Below, one piece after another: positions 51,156 to 59,222 of a stretch of DNA of 64,000 bases. A program made the translations under genes and the position numbers. Under the pieces are notes generated by a model. That model worked only from the letters and a program-made list of their open reading frames with translations, did no database searches and was not told the DNA's origin. This DNA is from Rhodoplanes tepidamans (GTDB lineage Bacteria; Pseudomonadota; Alphaproteobacteria; Rhizobiales; Xanthobacteraceae), in contig NZ_JAUSUJ010000014.1 in assembly GCF_030813915.1 (NCBI RefSeq), positions 124,001 through 188,000 on the forward strand. The letters run 5' to 3'. The stretch's first letter is position 1. Every line of letters starts with the position of its first letter.

Positions 51156-51854
51156 ATGGCGGCCATCGATCCGGTTCTCGTCGCCGGCGTGCCGCTGTTC
51201 GCCGGCATGCCGCCCAAGGAGCGCGAGGCGCTGCTGCAGGAGGCGCAGTCGGTGCGCTATCCGAAGGGCGGCACCGTGTTCCAGCAGGATGCCGACGCGC
51301 ACTCCTTCTTCGTGCTGCTGCACGGCCGGCTGCGCGTCTTCAAGCTGACCCAGGACGGCCAGCAGGTCGTCGTGCGCTACGTCGCCCCCGGCGAGGTGTT
51401 CGGGGTCGCCTCGGCGATCGGCCGTACGACCTATCCCGGCACCGCGGTCGCGGTGGTGGACTCGATCGCGCTGCAGTGGCCGTCAGGCTCGTGGTCGCGG
51501 CTCGTCGCCGCCCATCCGGCGCTCGCGCTCAACACCCTGCACACGGTGGGCGGCCGCATCCAGGAGCTCCACACCCGCGTCGTCGAGATGTCGACCGAGC
51601 AGGTCGAGCGGCGCGTCGCCCACACGCTGCTCCGCCTCGCCCAGCAGGCCGGCCGCAAGGTCGAGACCGGCGTGCGCATCGACTTCCCGATCTCGCGCCA
51701 GGACATCGCCGAGATGACCGGCACCACGCTGCACACGGTGAGCCGCATCATCAGCGCCTGGGAGGAGCGCGGCCTCGTCGAGAGCGGCCGCCAGAAGATC
51801 ACGGTGTGCGAGCCGCACCAGCTCCTGCTGATCGCCGACGACGCGGAGACGTGA
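51156..51854 (+). CDS. Crp/Fnr-family regulator of the Dnr/NnrR type
   Basis: 232 residues. The cyclic-nucleotide-like sensor domain runs about 10-140 and the HTH about 150-225, with FPISRQDIAEMTGTTLHTVSRIISAW as recognition region. The Ser-Arg pair in HTVSR matches residues that read TTG half-sites in Fnr-type proteins. It lacks Fnr's N-terminal Cys cluster, so no Fe-S sensing is expected; NO-heme or redox sensing is possible. It precedes DUF1858, DUF59, DUF2249 and NnrS-like genes, whose control region has two Fnr-type boxes. Confidence 0.87.
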   Translation: MAAIDPVLVAGVPLFAGMPPKEREALLQEAQSVRYPKGGTVFQQDADAHSFFVLLHGRLRVFKLTQDGQQVVVRYVAPGEVFGVASAIGRTTYPGTAVAVVDSIALQWPSGSWSRLVAAHPALALNTLHTVGGRIQELHTRVVEMSTEQVERRVAHTLLRLAQQAGRKVETGVRIDFPISRQDIAEMTGTTLHTVSRIISAWEERGLVESGRQKITVCEPHQLLLIADDAET

Positions 51855-51921
51855 GACGCGGAGACGTGATCGGGACGCGGCACGAAGCGTGATCGCTTCG
51901 CGGCCGCGCCCGACCACGTCG

Positions 51922-52045
51922 TCATGGCCGGGTCTCGTCCCGGCCATCCACGCCTCGCACGCTGCCGAGTGCACGAGACGTGGATGCCCGGCACGAGGCA
52001 TGTGCTCGGGCCGGCCGAAGGCCGGACCCGAGTGCCGGGCATGAC
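51922..52045. repeat. Twin-hairpin repeat, family A copy 3 with an extra hairpin
   Basis: The left hairpin ATGGCCGGG-TCTCGT-CCCGGCCAT is at 51924-51947. The right part begins ATGCCCGGCAC (51984-51994) and ends GTGCCGGGCAT (about 52031-52042). Between them is an inserted hairpin (CTCGGGCCGGCC-GAA-GGCCGGACCCGAG). Copies 1 and 2 lack the insert. Confidence 0.75.
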
Positions 52046-52072
52046 GATTCGAAACGTCGCGTCCCGACGGGA

Positions 52073-52327
52073 TCAGCCTCGCTCGCCGGGCCGGTCGCCG
52101 ATCGCGGACGGCGGCGCGAAGCCGACGGTCGGCACCGCGGCGGCCGCGTGCAGCGCGGCCAGGAGGCGGTCGAGATCGACGCTGTGCTCGCGGGCCGCGT
52201 CGACGACCGTATGGAAGCTGGCGATCGGACAGCCGACGCAGCGCATGTGAAAGTCGAGAAAGACGCGGAGCGTCGCCGGGACGTCGTGGAGGACGTCCGC
52301 GACCAGACGGTTCGACCGGATCGTCAT
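52073..52327 (-). CDS. DUF1858-domain protein
   Basis: 84 residues. The domain is recognisable by its CxxC pair in MRCVGCPIASFHTVVDAA and by the start LVADVLHDVPATLRVFLDFHM. DUF1858 proteins are often found with nitrogen-oxide metabolism and hybrid-cluster-like functions, but their biochemical role is unclear. It is divergent from the DUF59 gene and shares its control region, with the Fnr-type box at 52388-52401 on its side, 61 bases from its start. Confidence 0.8.
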   Translation of the reverse strand: MTIRSNRLVADVLHDVPATLRVFLDFHMRCVGCPIASFHTVVDAAREHSVDLDRLLAALHAAAAVPTVGFAPPSAIGDRPGERG

Positions 52328-52387
52328 GAGAATCCTCCGCGCGCCGTTGCGACCCTGTCCTTGTAACGCGGTGCGGAGATCCGCTCT

Positions 52388-52401
52388 TTGTGCGGGCACA
52401 A
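52388..52401. promoter_or_regulatory. Fnr/Dnr-type box 1
   Basis: TTGTGC-GG-GCACAA is a perfect inverted repeat and fits TTG-N8-CAA, the pattern bound by Fnr, Dnr and NnrR proteins. It lies 61 bases from the DUF1858 start. Confidence 0.6.
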
Positions 52402-52436
52402 CGAGCCGGCGGCACGCCGGTGCCATCGCACGGCAG

Positions 52437-52452
52437 TTTGTCCGCCGGCAAA
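52437..52452. promoter_or_regulatory. Fnr/Dnr-type box 2
   Basis: TTTG-TCCGCCGG-CAAA fits TTG-N8-CAA with an extra pair. It lies 52 bases before the DUF59 start and 36 bases beyond box 1, so each divergent gene has its own box. Confidence 0.6.
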
Positions 52453-52503
52453 GACCGCCGCGCACAGCGGCGGCAAGGTCCTCGCGTCACCGCGAGGATC
52501 GCC

Positions 52504-52875
52504 ATGCCCCCTTCCACCGTCTCGCCCGCCGAAACGCACGACGCCGCCGGTCTCGTCGCACCGCCCCTCGATCCCGACGTGATCGACGGCCTGAAGGACG
52601 TGCTCGACCCCGAGGTCGGGCTGAGCGTCGTCGATCTCGGCCTCGTCTACGAGGCGCGCCGCACGGCCGACGCCGTGACCGTGGCCCTCACGCTCACGGC
52701 GCGCGCCTGCCCGCTCGGCGAGATGATCCTCGAGGACGCCCGCGACGCGCTCGCCGAGCGCTTCCCCGACGTGTCCCGCATCGACGTCGCCCTGGTCTGG
52801 GATCCGCCCTGGGATCCGGACCGCATCACCGACCGCGGCCTCGCCCTGCTCGGCCGCCCGCCCCGCTCCGCCTGA
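52504..52875 (+). CDS. DUF59 (MIP18-like) metal-sulfur cluster assembly protein
   Basis: 123 residues. The fold is marked by DVIDGLKDVLDPEVGLSVVDLGLVYE (core DPEVGLSVVDLGLVY) and TARACPLGEMILEDAR. DUF59 proteins aid Fe-S cluster assembly. Here, next to DUF2249 and NnrS-like genes and two Fnr-type boxes, it may help repair or assemble clusters under nitrosative or anaerobic conditions. Start ATG 52504 has a GAGG upstream. DUF2249 follows after 12 bases. Confidence 0.85.
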   Translation: MPPSTVSPAETHDAAGLVAPPLDPDVIDGLKDVLDPEVGLSVVDLGLVYEARRTADAVTVALTLTARACPLGEMILEDARDALAERFPDVSRIDVALVWDPPWDPDRITDRGLALLGRPPRSA

Positions 52876-52887
52876 CAGGACCACCCG

Positions 52888-53148
52888 ATGAGCACCGACA
52901 CGGCCACCACCACCTCCGACGACATCCTGATCGACGTGCGCGCGCTGCCGCACGGCTCCTGCCGCAGCGTCATCTTCCGCGCCATCGCGGACCTGCCGGA
53001 CGGCACCAATCTGGTGGTCGCGGCGCCGCACGATCCCGCCCCGCTGCGCGAGTATCTCGCCATCGCCCATCCCGACGCGTTCGGCTGGGACTATCTGGAG
53101 GAAGGACCCGATGTCTGGCGCGTCCGCATCCGCCGCGTCGCCGCCTGA
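52888..53148 (+). CDS. DUF2249-domain protein
   Basis: 86 residues. The domain reads LIDVRALPHGSCRSVIFRAIADL (core LIDVRALPHG) and ends FGWDYLEEGPDVWRVRIRR, both typical of DUF2249. Such small TusA-like proteins accompany denitrification and anaerobic-stress genes in proteobacteria, with unknown mechanism. It overlaps the NnrS-like gene by 38 bases, which implies cotranslation. Confidence 0.83.
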   Translation: MSTDTATTTSDDILIDVRALPHGSCRSVIFRAIADLPDGTNLVVAAPHDPAPLREYLAIAHPDAFGWDYLEEGPDVWRVRIRRVAA

Positions 53149-54409
53149 GCGGCCGGCTGCTCCGGCCCCCCGCGTGGCGGCGCCACCCGCACCCGCGCCC
53201 GCCCGCATGCTGCTCCGCGCCGGGCTGCTCGCCTTCGCGGTCGCCGCCATGGCGTGCGGTCTGTGGGGCGGGCTCTACCGGCTCGGCTTCGACCTGCCGC
53301 ACGCCGCGACCGCCGCCGAGTTGCACGGCGCGCTGCTGATCTGCGGCTTGTTCGGCACCGTGATCGGGCTGGAGCGCGCCGTGGCGTTCGGGACCGACTG
53401 GGCGTTCGCGGCCCCGGCCCTCGCGGCACTCGGCAGCGTGCTGCTGCTCGCCGGCGCGCCGGTCGCCGGGGCCGGCGCCTATGCGCTCGCCGCCGCCGCA
53501 CTCTGCACCGTGACGCTGGTGATCACGACCCGCCAGCGCACCCTCTTCAACGCGACCCTGCTCGCCGGCGCGCTCTCCTGGCTGATCGGCACGCTGCTGT
53601 GGATGAACGGGGCGAGCGTGCCGGAGGTCGCCGGCTGGTGGCTCGGCTTCCTGATCCTCACCATCGCGGGCGAGCGGCTCGAGCTCGGCCGGCTGATGGC
53701 GAAGCGGCGCGGCAGCGAGGCGCTGTTCCTCGTCGGCGTCATCCTGCTCGCCGCCGGCGCGGTGCTGACCCTGACCGGACTCGCCGGCGCCTCGGTCTAC
53801 GGGGTCGCGCTCCTGGTCCTGGCCGCCTGGCTCGTCCGTCACGACGTGGTCCGCCACACCATCCACCAGACCGGCCAGACCCGCTTCATGGCGGCCTGCA
53901 TGGCGGCCGGCTATCTGTGGCTGGCCGTCGCCGGCGTCCTGCTGATCGTGATGCCGCCGGCGACCTCGGCGTTCGGCTACGACGCCGCCCTGCACGCCGT
54001 GCTGATCGGCTTCGTGCTGTCGATGGTGTTCGGCCACGCGCTGATCATCCTGCCCGCCGTCGCGCGGGTGCGGATCGCGTACCGGCCGTGGCTCCATGCG
54101 CCGCTCGCGGTGCTGCACCTCGCCGTGGCCCTGCGGGTGGGCGGCGACGTCGTCGCCGACGACCTCACGCGCGCCTGGAGCGGACCGCTGACTCTCGCCG
54201 CGCTCGTCGGCTTCGTCGGCCTGATCGTCTCGGGGATCGTGCGCAGGCGCCCGGCGGTCGGGCCCGGCCCCCTCGCGCGGGGCACCGTCAGGCGCGAACC
54301 AGATGCGAGCGACGCTCCTCGCGGCGCCCCGGTGCCGGAGGCGGCGGGCTCCATACGCCCGCACCCTGCAGGTTGGCGAGGAACCGGCGCGCGCTCTCTT
54401 CCCAGGTGA
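53111..54409 (+). CDS. NnrS-like heme/nitric-oxide response membrane protein
   Basis: 432 residues. An Ala/Pro-rich N-terminus (1-32) is followed by about 11-12 transmembrane segments. Conserved His positions of the family are visible: ELHGALLICGLFGT, RHDVVRHTIHQTGQTRF, LHAVLIGFVLSMVFGHALI and WLHAPLAVLHLAVALRVGGD. In Rhodobacter and Vibrio NnrS is a heme-copper protein linked to NO stress. The C-terminal 60 residues are hydrophilic and overlap the convergent glycosyltransferase gene by 122 bases. Confidence 0.8.
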   Translation: MSGASASAASPPERPAAPAPRVAAPPAPAPARMLLRAGLLAFAVAAMACGLWGGLYRLGFDLPHAATAAELHGALLICGLFGTVIGLERAVAFGTDWAFAAPALAALGSVLLLAGAPVAGAGAYALAAAALCTVTLVITTRQRTLFNATLLAGALSWLIGTLLWMNGASVPEVAGWWLGFLILTIAGERLELGRLMAKRRGSEALFLVGVILLAAGAVLTLTGLAGASVYGVALLVLAAWLVRHDVVRHTIHQTGQTRFMAACMAAGYLWLAVAGVLLIVMPPATSAFGYDAALHAVLIGFVLSMVFGHALIILPAVARVRIAYRPWLHAPLAVLHLAVALRVGGDVVADDLTRAWSGPLTLAALVGFVGLIVSGIVRRRPAVGPGPLARGTVRREPDASDAPRGAPVPEAAGSIRPHPAGWRGTGARSLPR

Positions 54410-55352
54410 GCGTCATCGCATAGGCCCGGCACGGCTCGGACCGGATGTCCAGGGCGGCGAGGCAGGCGGCGCGCAGATCGTCGTCGAGCACCGCGACCGG
54501 CGCGTCGCCGACCACGTCCCGGGTGGCGGGGACCGGCAGGCCGGCGACCGGGAGGCCGCTCGCCAGCGCCTCCAGCAGCACCAGCCCGAACGTGTCGGTG
54601 CGGCTCGGGAACACGAACACGTCGGCGGCCGCATAGACCTCGGCCAGTGCTTCGCCGTGCCGCTCGCCGAGAAACCGCACCTCGGGATGGGCGGCGGCGA
54701 GCGCCGGCAGGGCCGGGCCATCCCCGACCACCACCTTGCTGCCGGGCAGGTCGAGCGCCAGGAACGCCTCGAGATTCTTCTCGACCGCCACCCGGCCGAC
54801 GCTGAGGAACACCGGCCGCGGCAGGCCGAGATCGCGTCCCGGGCGCGGCCGGAACAGCGACACGTCGACGCCCCGCGGCCAGCGCATCACCTTGCGGAAA
54901 CCGCGCCCCTGCAGCTCGTCGACCAGCGACGGGGTCGCCGCCATGGTGGCCGAGCCGGCATTGTGGAACCAGCGCAGCCAGCCCCAGGTGACGTCGGCCG
55001 GGATCGGCCAGCGCGCCGCCGCGTAGTCGGCGAGCCGGGTGTGGAAGCTCGTGGTGAAGCGCCGGCCGGTGCGCAGGCAGTAGCGCCGCGCCAGATGGCC
55101 GATCGGCCCTTCGGTCGCGATGTGGACGACGTCGGGCGCCATCGCCTCGATCCGCCGCGCCACCGCGCCGGGCGGCGGCACCGCCAGCCGGATCGAGGGA
55201 TAGCTCGGCAGCGCCACGGTGCGCATGCCCTCGGGGGTCAGGAAGGCGATCGAGGCGCCGAGCGATTCGACCGCCGCGGCGAGCGAGCGCAGCGTGCGGA
55301 CGACGCCGTTGACCTGCGGGTGCCAGGCGTCGGTCGCGATCAGGATGCGCAT
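54288..55352 (-). CDS. Family 4 glycosyltransferase
   Basis: 354 residues of the GT-B fold. The N-terminal domain has LIATDAWHPQVNGVVRTLRSLA with the typical W-P-VNGV motif and HIATEGPIGHLARR; the C-terminal donor domain has FLSVGRVAVEKNLEAFL and FVFPSRTDTFGLVLLEALASGLPV. The ExxxxxxGLxxxEA motif supports a retaining enzyme of the mannosyl- or glucosyltransferase type, perhaps lipid-directed. ATG 55352 begins the conserved domain. Its last 122 bases lie antisense to the NnrS-like gene. Confidence 0.87.
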   Translation of the reverse strand: MRILIATDAWHPQVNGVVRTLRSLAAAVESLGASIAFLTPEGMRTVALPSYPSIRLAVPPPGAVARRIEAMAPDVVHIATEGPIGHLARRYCLRTGRRFTTSFHTRLADYAAARWPIPADVTWGWLRWFHNAGSATMAATPSLVDELQGRGFRKVMRWPRGVDVSLFRPRPGRDLGLPRPVFLSVGRVAVEKNLEAFLALDLPGSKVVVGDGPALPALAAAHPEVRFLGERHGEALAEVYAAADVFVFPSRTDTFGLVLLEALASGLPVAGLPVPATRDVVGDAPVAVLDDDLRAACLAALDIRSEPCRAYAMTLTWEESARRFLANLQGAGVWSPPPPAPGRREERRSHLVRA

Positions 55353-55646
55353 CGGTGCCCCCGACGCCTTCGCCCGCAGTCCGCCCGACGGTGCCGCATC
55401 CGACTCGTCCCCTGTTCGCTGCAAGGTCTATGACGCCCCCTTGACGGGACCGTGACGGCCGGCCGGGCCGCCGGGCCCGCCTTGCCGCGGCTTCGGTGCG
55501 GCGCCGAGGTCCGTGACGAGCGCCCGCGGCCGTGCTACGGGGCTGCCTCCCTGTCGTGTCTCTGTCGCACGGCTGTGAAACACCCGGACCCGCCGGGCGC
55601 CGCGTCGCGTCCCGGGCGCCCCGGCCCGCCGGCCCGAGAGACGCGT
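55353..55646. other. Divergent control region
   Basis: 294 bases between the glycosyltransferase start and the flippase-like gene. The plus frame is open upstream of the chosen start, but its residues (many Pro, Arg and Cys) are not protein-like. No box stands out. Confidence 0.4.
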
Positions 55647-56744
55647 GTGTCGAAGACCTTGCTGAAGCCCCGACCCGAGCCCCGCGCGCCCGTGGAGGCG
55701 CCCGACGGCGACGACCCGCCGGCTGCGTCGGCGGAGGCGTCCGAACCGACGGCGCGCGGTCCCGCCTGGCTCGTCCGGGTGCGGGCGCTCCTCGCCGGGG
55801 TTCGCTGGAACTGGGTCGGTGCGGCCCTCGCCTGCACCATCATCGGCGTGTCGATGGTGGTGCTCTACAATGTCCTGAGCGACATCGAGCTCGACAAGAT
55901 CCGGGCCGGGCTGAAGGACATCCCCCCCGAGAACCTGGTCAAGGCCGGCCTGTGCGTCGCCATGGCCTACGCGACCCTCACCCTCTACGACTGGTTCGCC
56001 CTGCGAACCCTCGGCATCCGCCACGTCCCCTACCGGGTCGCCGGCATGGTGAGCTTCACCAGCTACACGATCGGCCACAACATCGGCGCCACCGCCTTCT
56101 CGGCCGGGGCGATCCGCTGGCGGATCTATTCGGCCTACGGGCTCGGCCTGGTCGACGTCGCCAAGATCTGCTTCATCACCGGGCTGACCTTCTGGCTCGG
56201 CAATCTCGCCGTGCTCGGGCTGGCGATGATCTACGATCCCGGTGCGGTCAGCGCGGTCGACCAGCTCGCCCCGGCCGTCAACCGGCTGATCGGCGTCGCC
56301 CTGCTCGTCGGCCTCGCCAGCTGGGTCGCCTGGGTGTGGGCGAGACCGCGCACCATCGGCGTCAAGAAGCTGAACGTGCGGCTGCCCGGCGGCCGCTCGA
56401 CGCTCCTGCAGATCTGCATCGGCATCACGGACCTGACCTTCTGCTCGCTCGCCATGTTCATGCTGGTGCCGGGCGAGCCGCACATCCACTTCTTCACGCT
56501 GGCCGGCATCTTCATCGCCGCCACCCTGCTCGGCTTCGCCAGCCATGCGCCCGGCTCGATCGGCGTGTTCGACGCCGCCATGTTGGTCGGCCTGCCCTTC
56601 TTCGACAAGGAGGAGCTGATCGCCGGCCTGCTGATCTTCCGGCTGATGTATTTCGTCGTGCCGTTCGCCTGCTCGCTCACCATCATGGGCATCCGCGAGG
56701 TGGTGCTGAGCATCCGCCGGCGCAAGGAGATGGAGGCGCCGTAG
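55647..56744 (+). CDS. YbhN/UPF0104-like membrane protein (aminoacyl-PG synthase-type transmembrane domain)
   Basis: 365 residues. A Pro/Glu-rich N-terminus precedes about eight transmembrane segments. The region GHNIGATAFSAGAIRWRIYSAYGL and LGFASHAPGSIGVFDAAMLVGLP (core ASHAPGSIGVFDA) match the membrane part of lysyl-PG synthases and YbhN proteins, which move lipids across the membrane. The catalytic half of MprF is absent. GTG 55647 is the chosen start; the upstream frame stays open. It is divergent from the glycosyltransferase, so the two may act together on lipids. Confidence 0.78.
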   Translation: MSKTLLKPRPEPRAPVEAPDGDDPPAASAEASEPTARGPAWLVRVRALLAGVRWNWVGAALACTIIGVSMVVLYNVLSDIELDKIRAGLKDIPPENLVKAGLCVAMAYATLTLYDWFALRTLGIRHVPYRVAGMVSFTSYTIGHNIGATAFSAGAIRWRIYSAYGLGLVDVAKICFITGLTFWLGNLAVLGLAMIYDPGAVSAVDQLAPAVNRLIGVALLVGLASWVAWVWARPRTIGVKKLNVRLPGGRSTLLQICIGITDLTFCSLAMFMLVPGEPHIHFFTLAGIFIAATLLGFASHAPGSIGVFDAAMLVGLPFFDKEELIAGLLIFRLMYFVVPFACSLTIMGIREVVLSIRRRKEMEAP

Positions 56745-56786
56745 AGCCGCCGGGCCGCAGGGCAACGAACTCTTGCGACTTGCGCC

Positions 56787-57176
56787 CTACGACCGCGGGA
56801 ACGGAAGATCCGGCCGCGCCACCACCGGCAGCGGCCAGTCGGGCGGCGGCAGCGGACCGGTGAGCACCGCCTTCGGGATCTCGGGCCGCAGGATCCAGTC
56901 GAATTGTCGCGCGCCCAGCGTGCCGCCGTCCTTCAGCGGCAGCCCCTCGATGCACACCATGCGCTCCGGCCGCATCAAAGGCGCGGCGGGATCGTCGATC
57001 CACTCCGGCACCAGCCACAGCTTGCCGTCGTGCCGCACCGCCGCGCACTGGGCGAGCGAGCCGTCGTCCTTGAACTTGACGATGACCGAGTAGATTTTCG
57101 GGTCGCCGGTGGCCTGGTCGTTGCTGTTCCGGTCGGTGTCGGTCCGGTCGTTGTCCTTCCGGTCGGTCGCCGCCAT
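56787..57176 (-). CDS. Small conserved-looking hypothetical protein
   Basis: 129 residues. The N-terminus is very polar (DRKDNDRTDTDRNSNDQATGD), the middle reads IYSVIVKFKDDGSLAQCAAVRHDGKLWLVPEWIDD and the end is Pro-rich. No signal peptide or membrane segment. I recognise no domain. The opposite-strand neighbour is the YbhN-like gene. Codon use is normal for the window. Confidence 0.6.
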   Translation of the reverse strand: MAATDRKDNDRTDTDRNSNDQATGDPKIYSVIVKFKDDGSLAQCAAVRHDGKLWLVPEWIDDPAAPLMRPERMVCIEGLPLKDGGTLGARQFDWILRPEIPKAVLTGPLPPPDWPLPVVARPDLPFPRS

Positions 57177-57222
57177 GGCCCCGTCTCCCCCACCGCGCCG
57201 CCGCGGGCGCGTCCCGCTTCCG

Positions 57223-57519
57223 TCACGCCATCGCTGCCGCGATTGTCCGCAGCGCAGCCTCCGCCGGAACCTCCAGGTGGCTGGCGACGATGTCGGCGAG
57301 CTCCGGCGCCGTCCGGTCCCAACCGTTGCGTCGGTAGCCGATCACGGTCACGCCGAACGGCGCGCCAGACGCCGAGAAGACGAGCTCGATCCCGCGCGGG
57401 CCTCCGTCGCTTTCGAGCGCAACCGGCGCCGCGCCCCGCATCAGGTGCAAGACGTCCACACGCGCGTCGTACTCGGCTCTCAGGTCGGCGAGCCGGGACC
57501 GGAGGTCGGGAACGGCCAT
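57223..57519 (-). CDS. Small hypothetical protein, possible paralogue of its neighbour
   Basis: 98 residues starting LRSRLADLRAEYDARVDVLHL after MAVPD. The core FSASGAPFGVTVIGYRRNGWD resembles the segment PLGVPWPAVASIGYRRDFRD of the gene at 57480-57887. No known domain. Its start overlaps the upstream gene by 40 bases, so they are coupled. Confidence 0.55.
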   Translation of the reverse strand: MAVPDLRSRLADLRAEYDARVDVLHLMRGAAPVALESDGGPRGIELVFSASGAPFGVTVIGYRRNGWDRTAPELADIVASHLEVPAEAALRTIAAAMA

Positions 57520-57887
57520 AGCAGCACGTGCCTCGTCAGGTCTCTGAAATCCCGCCGGTAGCCGATGCTGGCGACGGCCGGCCACGGCACGCCGAGGGGA
57601 TCCACGAACACCACGAAAGGCGCACCGCTCCCCGGCGACGCCTCGCGGCTGTTCACGAAGGCAACGTAGCCGGGGTTCGAGGTGCCGGCAACGACGGCCG
57701 TCGGATCTGCGAGCGTCCGGACGACCAGGCTCTCGGTGCCGGGGCCGGTCCGGCCGGCCGGCCCGAGCTTTCGCTCCCAGGTCTCCCGCCAGCACACCAC
57801 GGTCGGAGCCCCGGGGAACGGGGTCGTCGCGACGAAATATGGGTCCCGCTCCACCACCGCCCCGGCCCCTCCCGATCGGTGCAACAT
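57480..57887 (-). CDS. Small hypothetical protein, first of a coupled pair
   Basis: 135 residues from ATG 57887, with AAGG 5 bases upstream; GTG 57923 is possible. It contains PYFVATTPFPGAPTVVCWRETWE, FVVFVDPLGVPWPAVASIGYRRDF (core ASIGYRRDF) and a Pro-rich end. No signal peptide or known domain. It overlaps the next gene and is divergent from the TRAP transporter. Confidence 0.55.
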   Translation of the reverse strand: MLHRSGGAGAVVERDPYFVATTPFPGAPTVVCWRETWERKLGPAGRTGPGTESLVVRTLADPTAVVAGTSNPGYVAFVNSREASPGSGAPFVVFVDPLGVPWPAVASIGYRRDFRDLTRHVLLWPFPTSGPGSPT

Positions 57888-58003
57888 GCCACCTTCGCGG
57901 GCGCGAAAAAATTGCACCGGCACGCCGGCCCTGCAAGAAAATGACTGGACGACCCGCCCGCGACGGACGAAAACCCCACCGCCGAACCAGCAGGAGACAT
58001 TTC

Positions 58004-59038
58004 ATGACCAAGCGCCTGTTCGCTGCGCTCGCTCTCGGCGCGGCGATCGCCTCCGCCGCGATGCTGCCGCAGCCCACCGCCGCCCAGACCTACAAGCCCG
58101 AATACAAGGTCTCGACGGTGCTCGGCGCCCCGTTCCCGTGGGGCGTGTCGGCCCAGCGCTGGGCGGATCTCGTCAGGGAGCGCTCGCAGGGCCGCATCAA
58201 CATGAAGGTCTATCCGGGCGCCCAGCTGGTCGGCGGCGACCAGACCAAGGAATTCACGGCGATGCGCCAGGGCGTCATCGACATGGCCGTGGGCTCGACC
58301 ATCAACTGGTCGCCCCAGGTGCCGCAGCTCAACCTGTTCGCCCTGCCGTTCCTGATGCCCGACCATGCGGCCATCGATGCGATCACGGGCGGGGACGCCG
58401 GCAGGCAACTGTTCGACATCATCGGCTCCAAGGACGTGGTGCCGCTCGCCTGGGGCGAGAACGGGTTCCGCGAGCTGTCCAACTCCAAGCGCGACGTGCG
58501 CACCCCGGCCGACCTCAAGGGCCTGAAGATCCGCGTCGTCGGCTCGCCTTTGTTCAACGAGACCTTCACGGCGCTCGGCGCCAACCCGACCCAGATGAGC
58601 TGGGCCGATGCCCAGCCGGCCCTGTCGACCGGCGCGGTCGACGGCCAGGAGAACCCGCTCGCCGTCTATGTCGCGGCCAAGCTGAACACGGTGGGCCAGA
58701 AGCACCTGACCCTGTGGGGCTATGTCGCCGACCCGCTGATCTTCGCGGTGTCGAAGCCGGTGTGGGACACGTTCTCGGCCGAGGACCAGAAGCTCCTGCG
58801 CGAGACCGCGCTCGAGGCCGGCACCTACAGCAAGCACTTGGCCCGCACCGGCATCACCGAGACGGATCCGGCGACCCTCAAGGCGATCGAGGCGCTCGGC
58901 GTCACGGTGATCCGCCTGACGCCGGCCGAGCAGAAGGCATTCCAGGACGCCACCCGCACCGTCTACGACAAGTGGAAGGCCCGCATCGGCGCCCCGCTCG
59001 TCGACGCCGCCGAAAAGGCGGTGGCGGCGCGGAAGTGA
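58004..59038 (+). CDS. dctP: TRAP transporter substrate-binding protein DctP
   Basis: 344 residues with a signal peptide (1-27, ending TAAQ). The DctP-family landmarks are PEYKVSTVLGAPFPWGVSAQRWADLV (core PFPWGVSAQRWADLV), VGGDQTKEFTAMRQGVIDMAV, LKIRVVGSPLFNETFTALGANP and GQENPLAVYVA. The conserved Arg that binds carboxylates is expected in LKIRVV. Ligand unknown. CAGGAG precedes the ATG. dctQ and dctM follow. Confidence 0.92.
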   Translation: MTKRLFAALALGAAIASAAMLPQPTAAQTYKPEYKVSTVLGAPFPWGVSAQRWADLVRERSQGRINMKVYPGAQLVGGDQTKEFTAMRQGVIDMAVGSTINWSPQVPQLNLFALPFLMPDHAAIDAITGGDAGRQLFDIIGSKDVVPLAWGENGFRELSNSKRDVRTPADLKGLKIRVVGSPLFNETFTALGANPTQMSWADAQPALSTGAVDGQENPLAVYVAAKLNTVGQKHLTLWGYVADPLIFAVSKPVWDTFSAEDQKLLRETALEAGTYSKHLARTGITETDPATLKAIEALGVTVIRLTPAEQKAFQDATRTVYDKWKARIGAPLVDAAEKAVAARK

Positions 59039-59086
59039 CGATCGCCGAAGGTCCTGGATGCGACGCCGCATCCGGGACCTGCTGAA

Positions 59087-59167
59087 TCCGCTCGTCCCCG
59101 CGAAGGCGGGGACCCAGGGGCCCGGAACCGAGGCATCTGGATTCCCGCTTTCGCGGGAATGAGCGGA
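59087..59167. repeat. GTCCCCGC hairpin repeat, family B copy 3
   Basis: TCCGCTCGTCCCCGCGAAGGCG opens the element as in copy 1, GGGACCCAGGGG follows, and it ends TTCCCGCTTTCGCGGGAATGAGCGGA. It stands between dctP and dctQ. Confidence 0.75.
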
Positions 59168-59222
59168 GATCGGGGCTTGGCCCCCGGCCCACCTCGCCTC
59201 TCGCCGCGTGCAGCTTTCGTCC

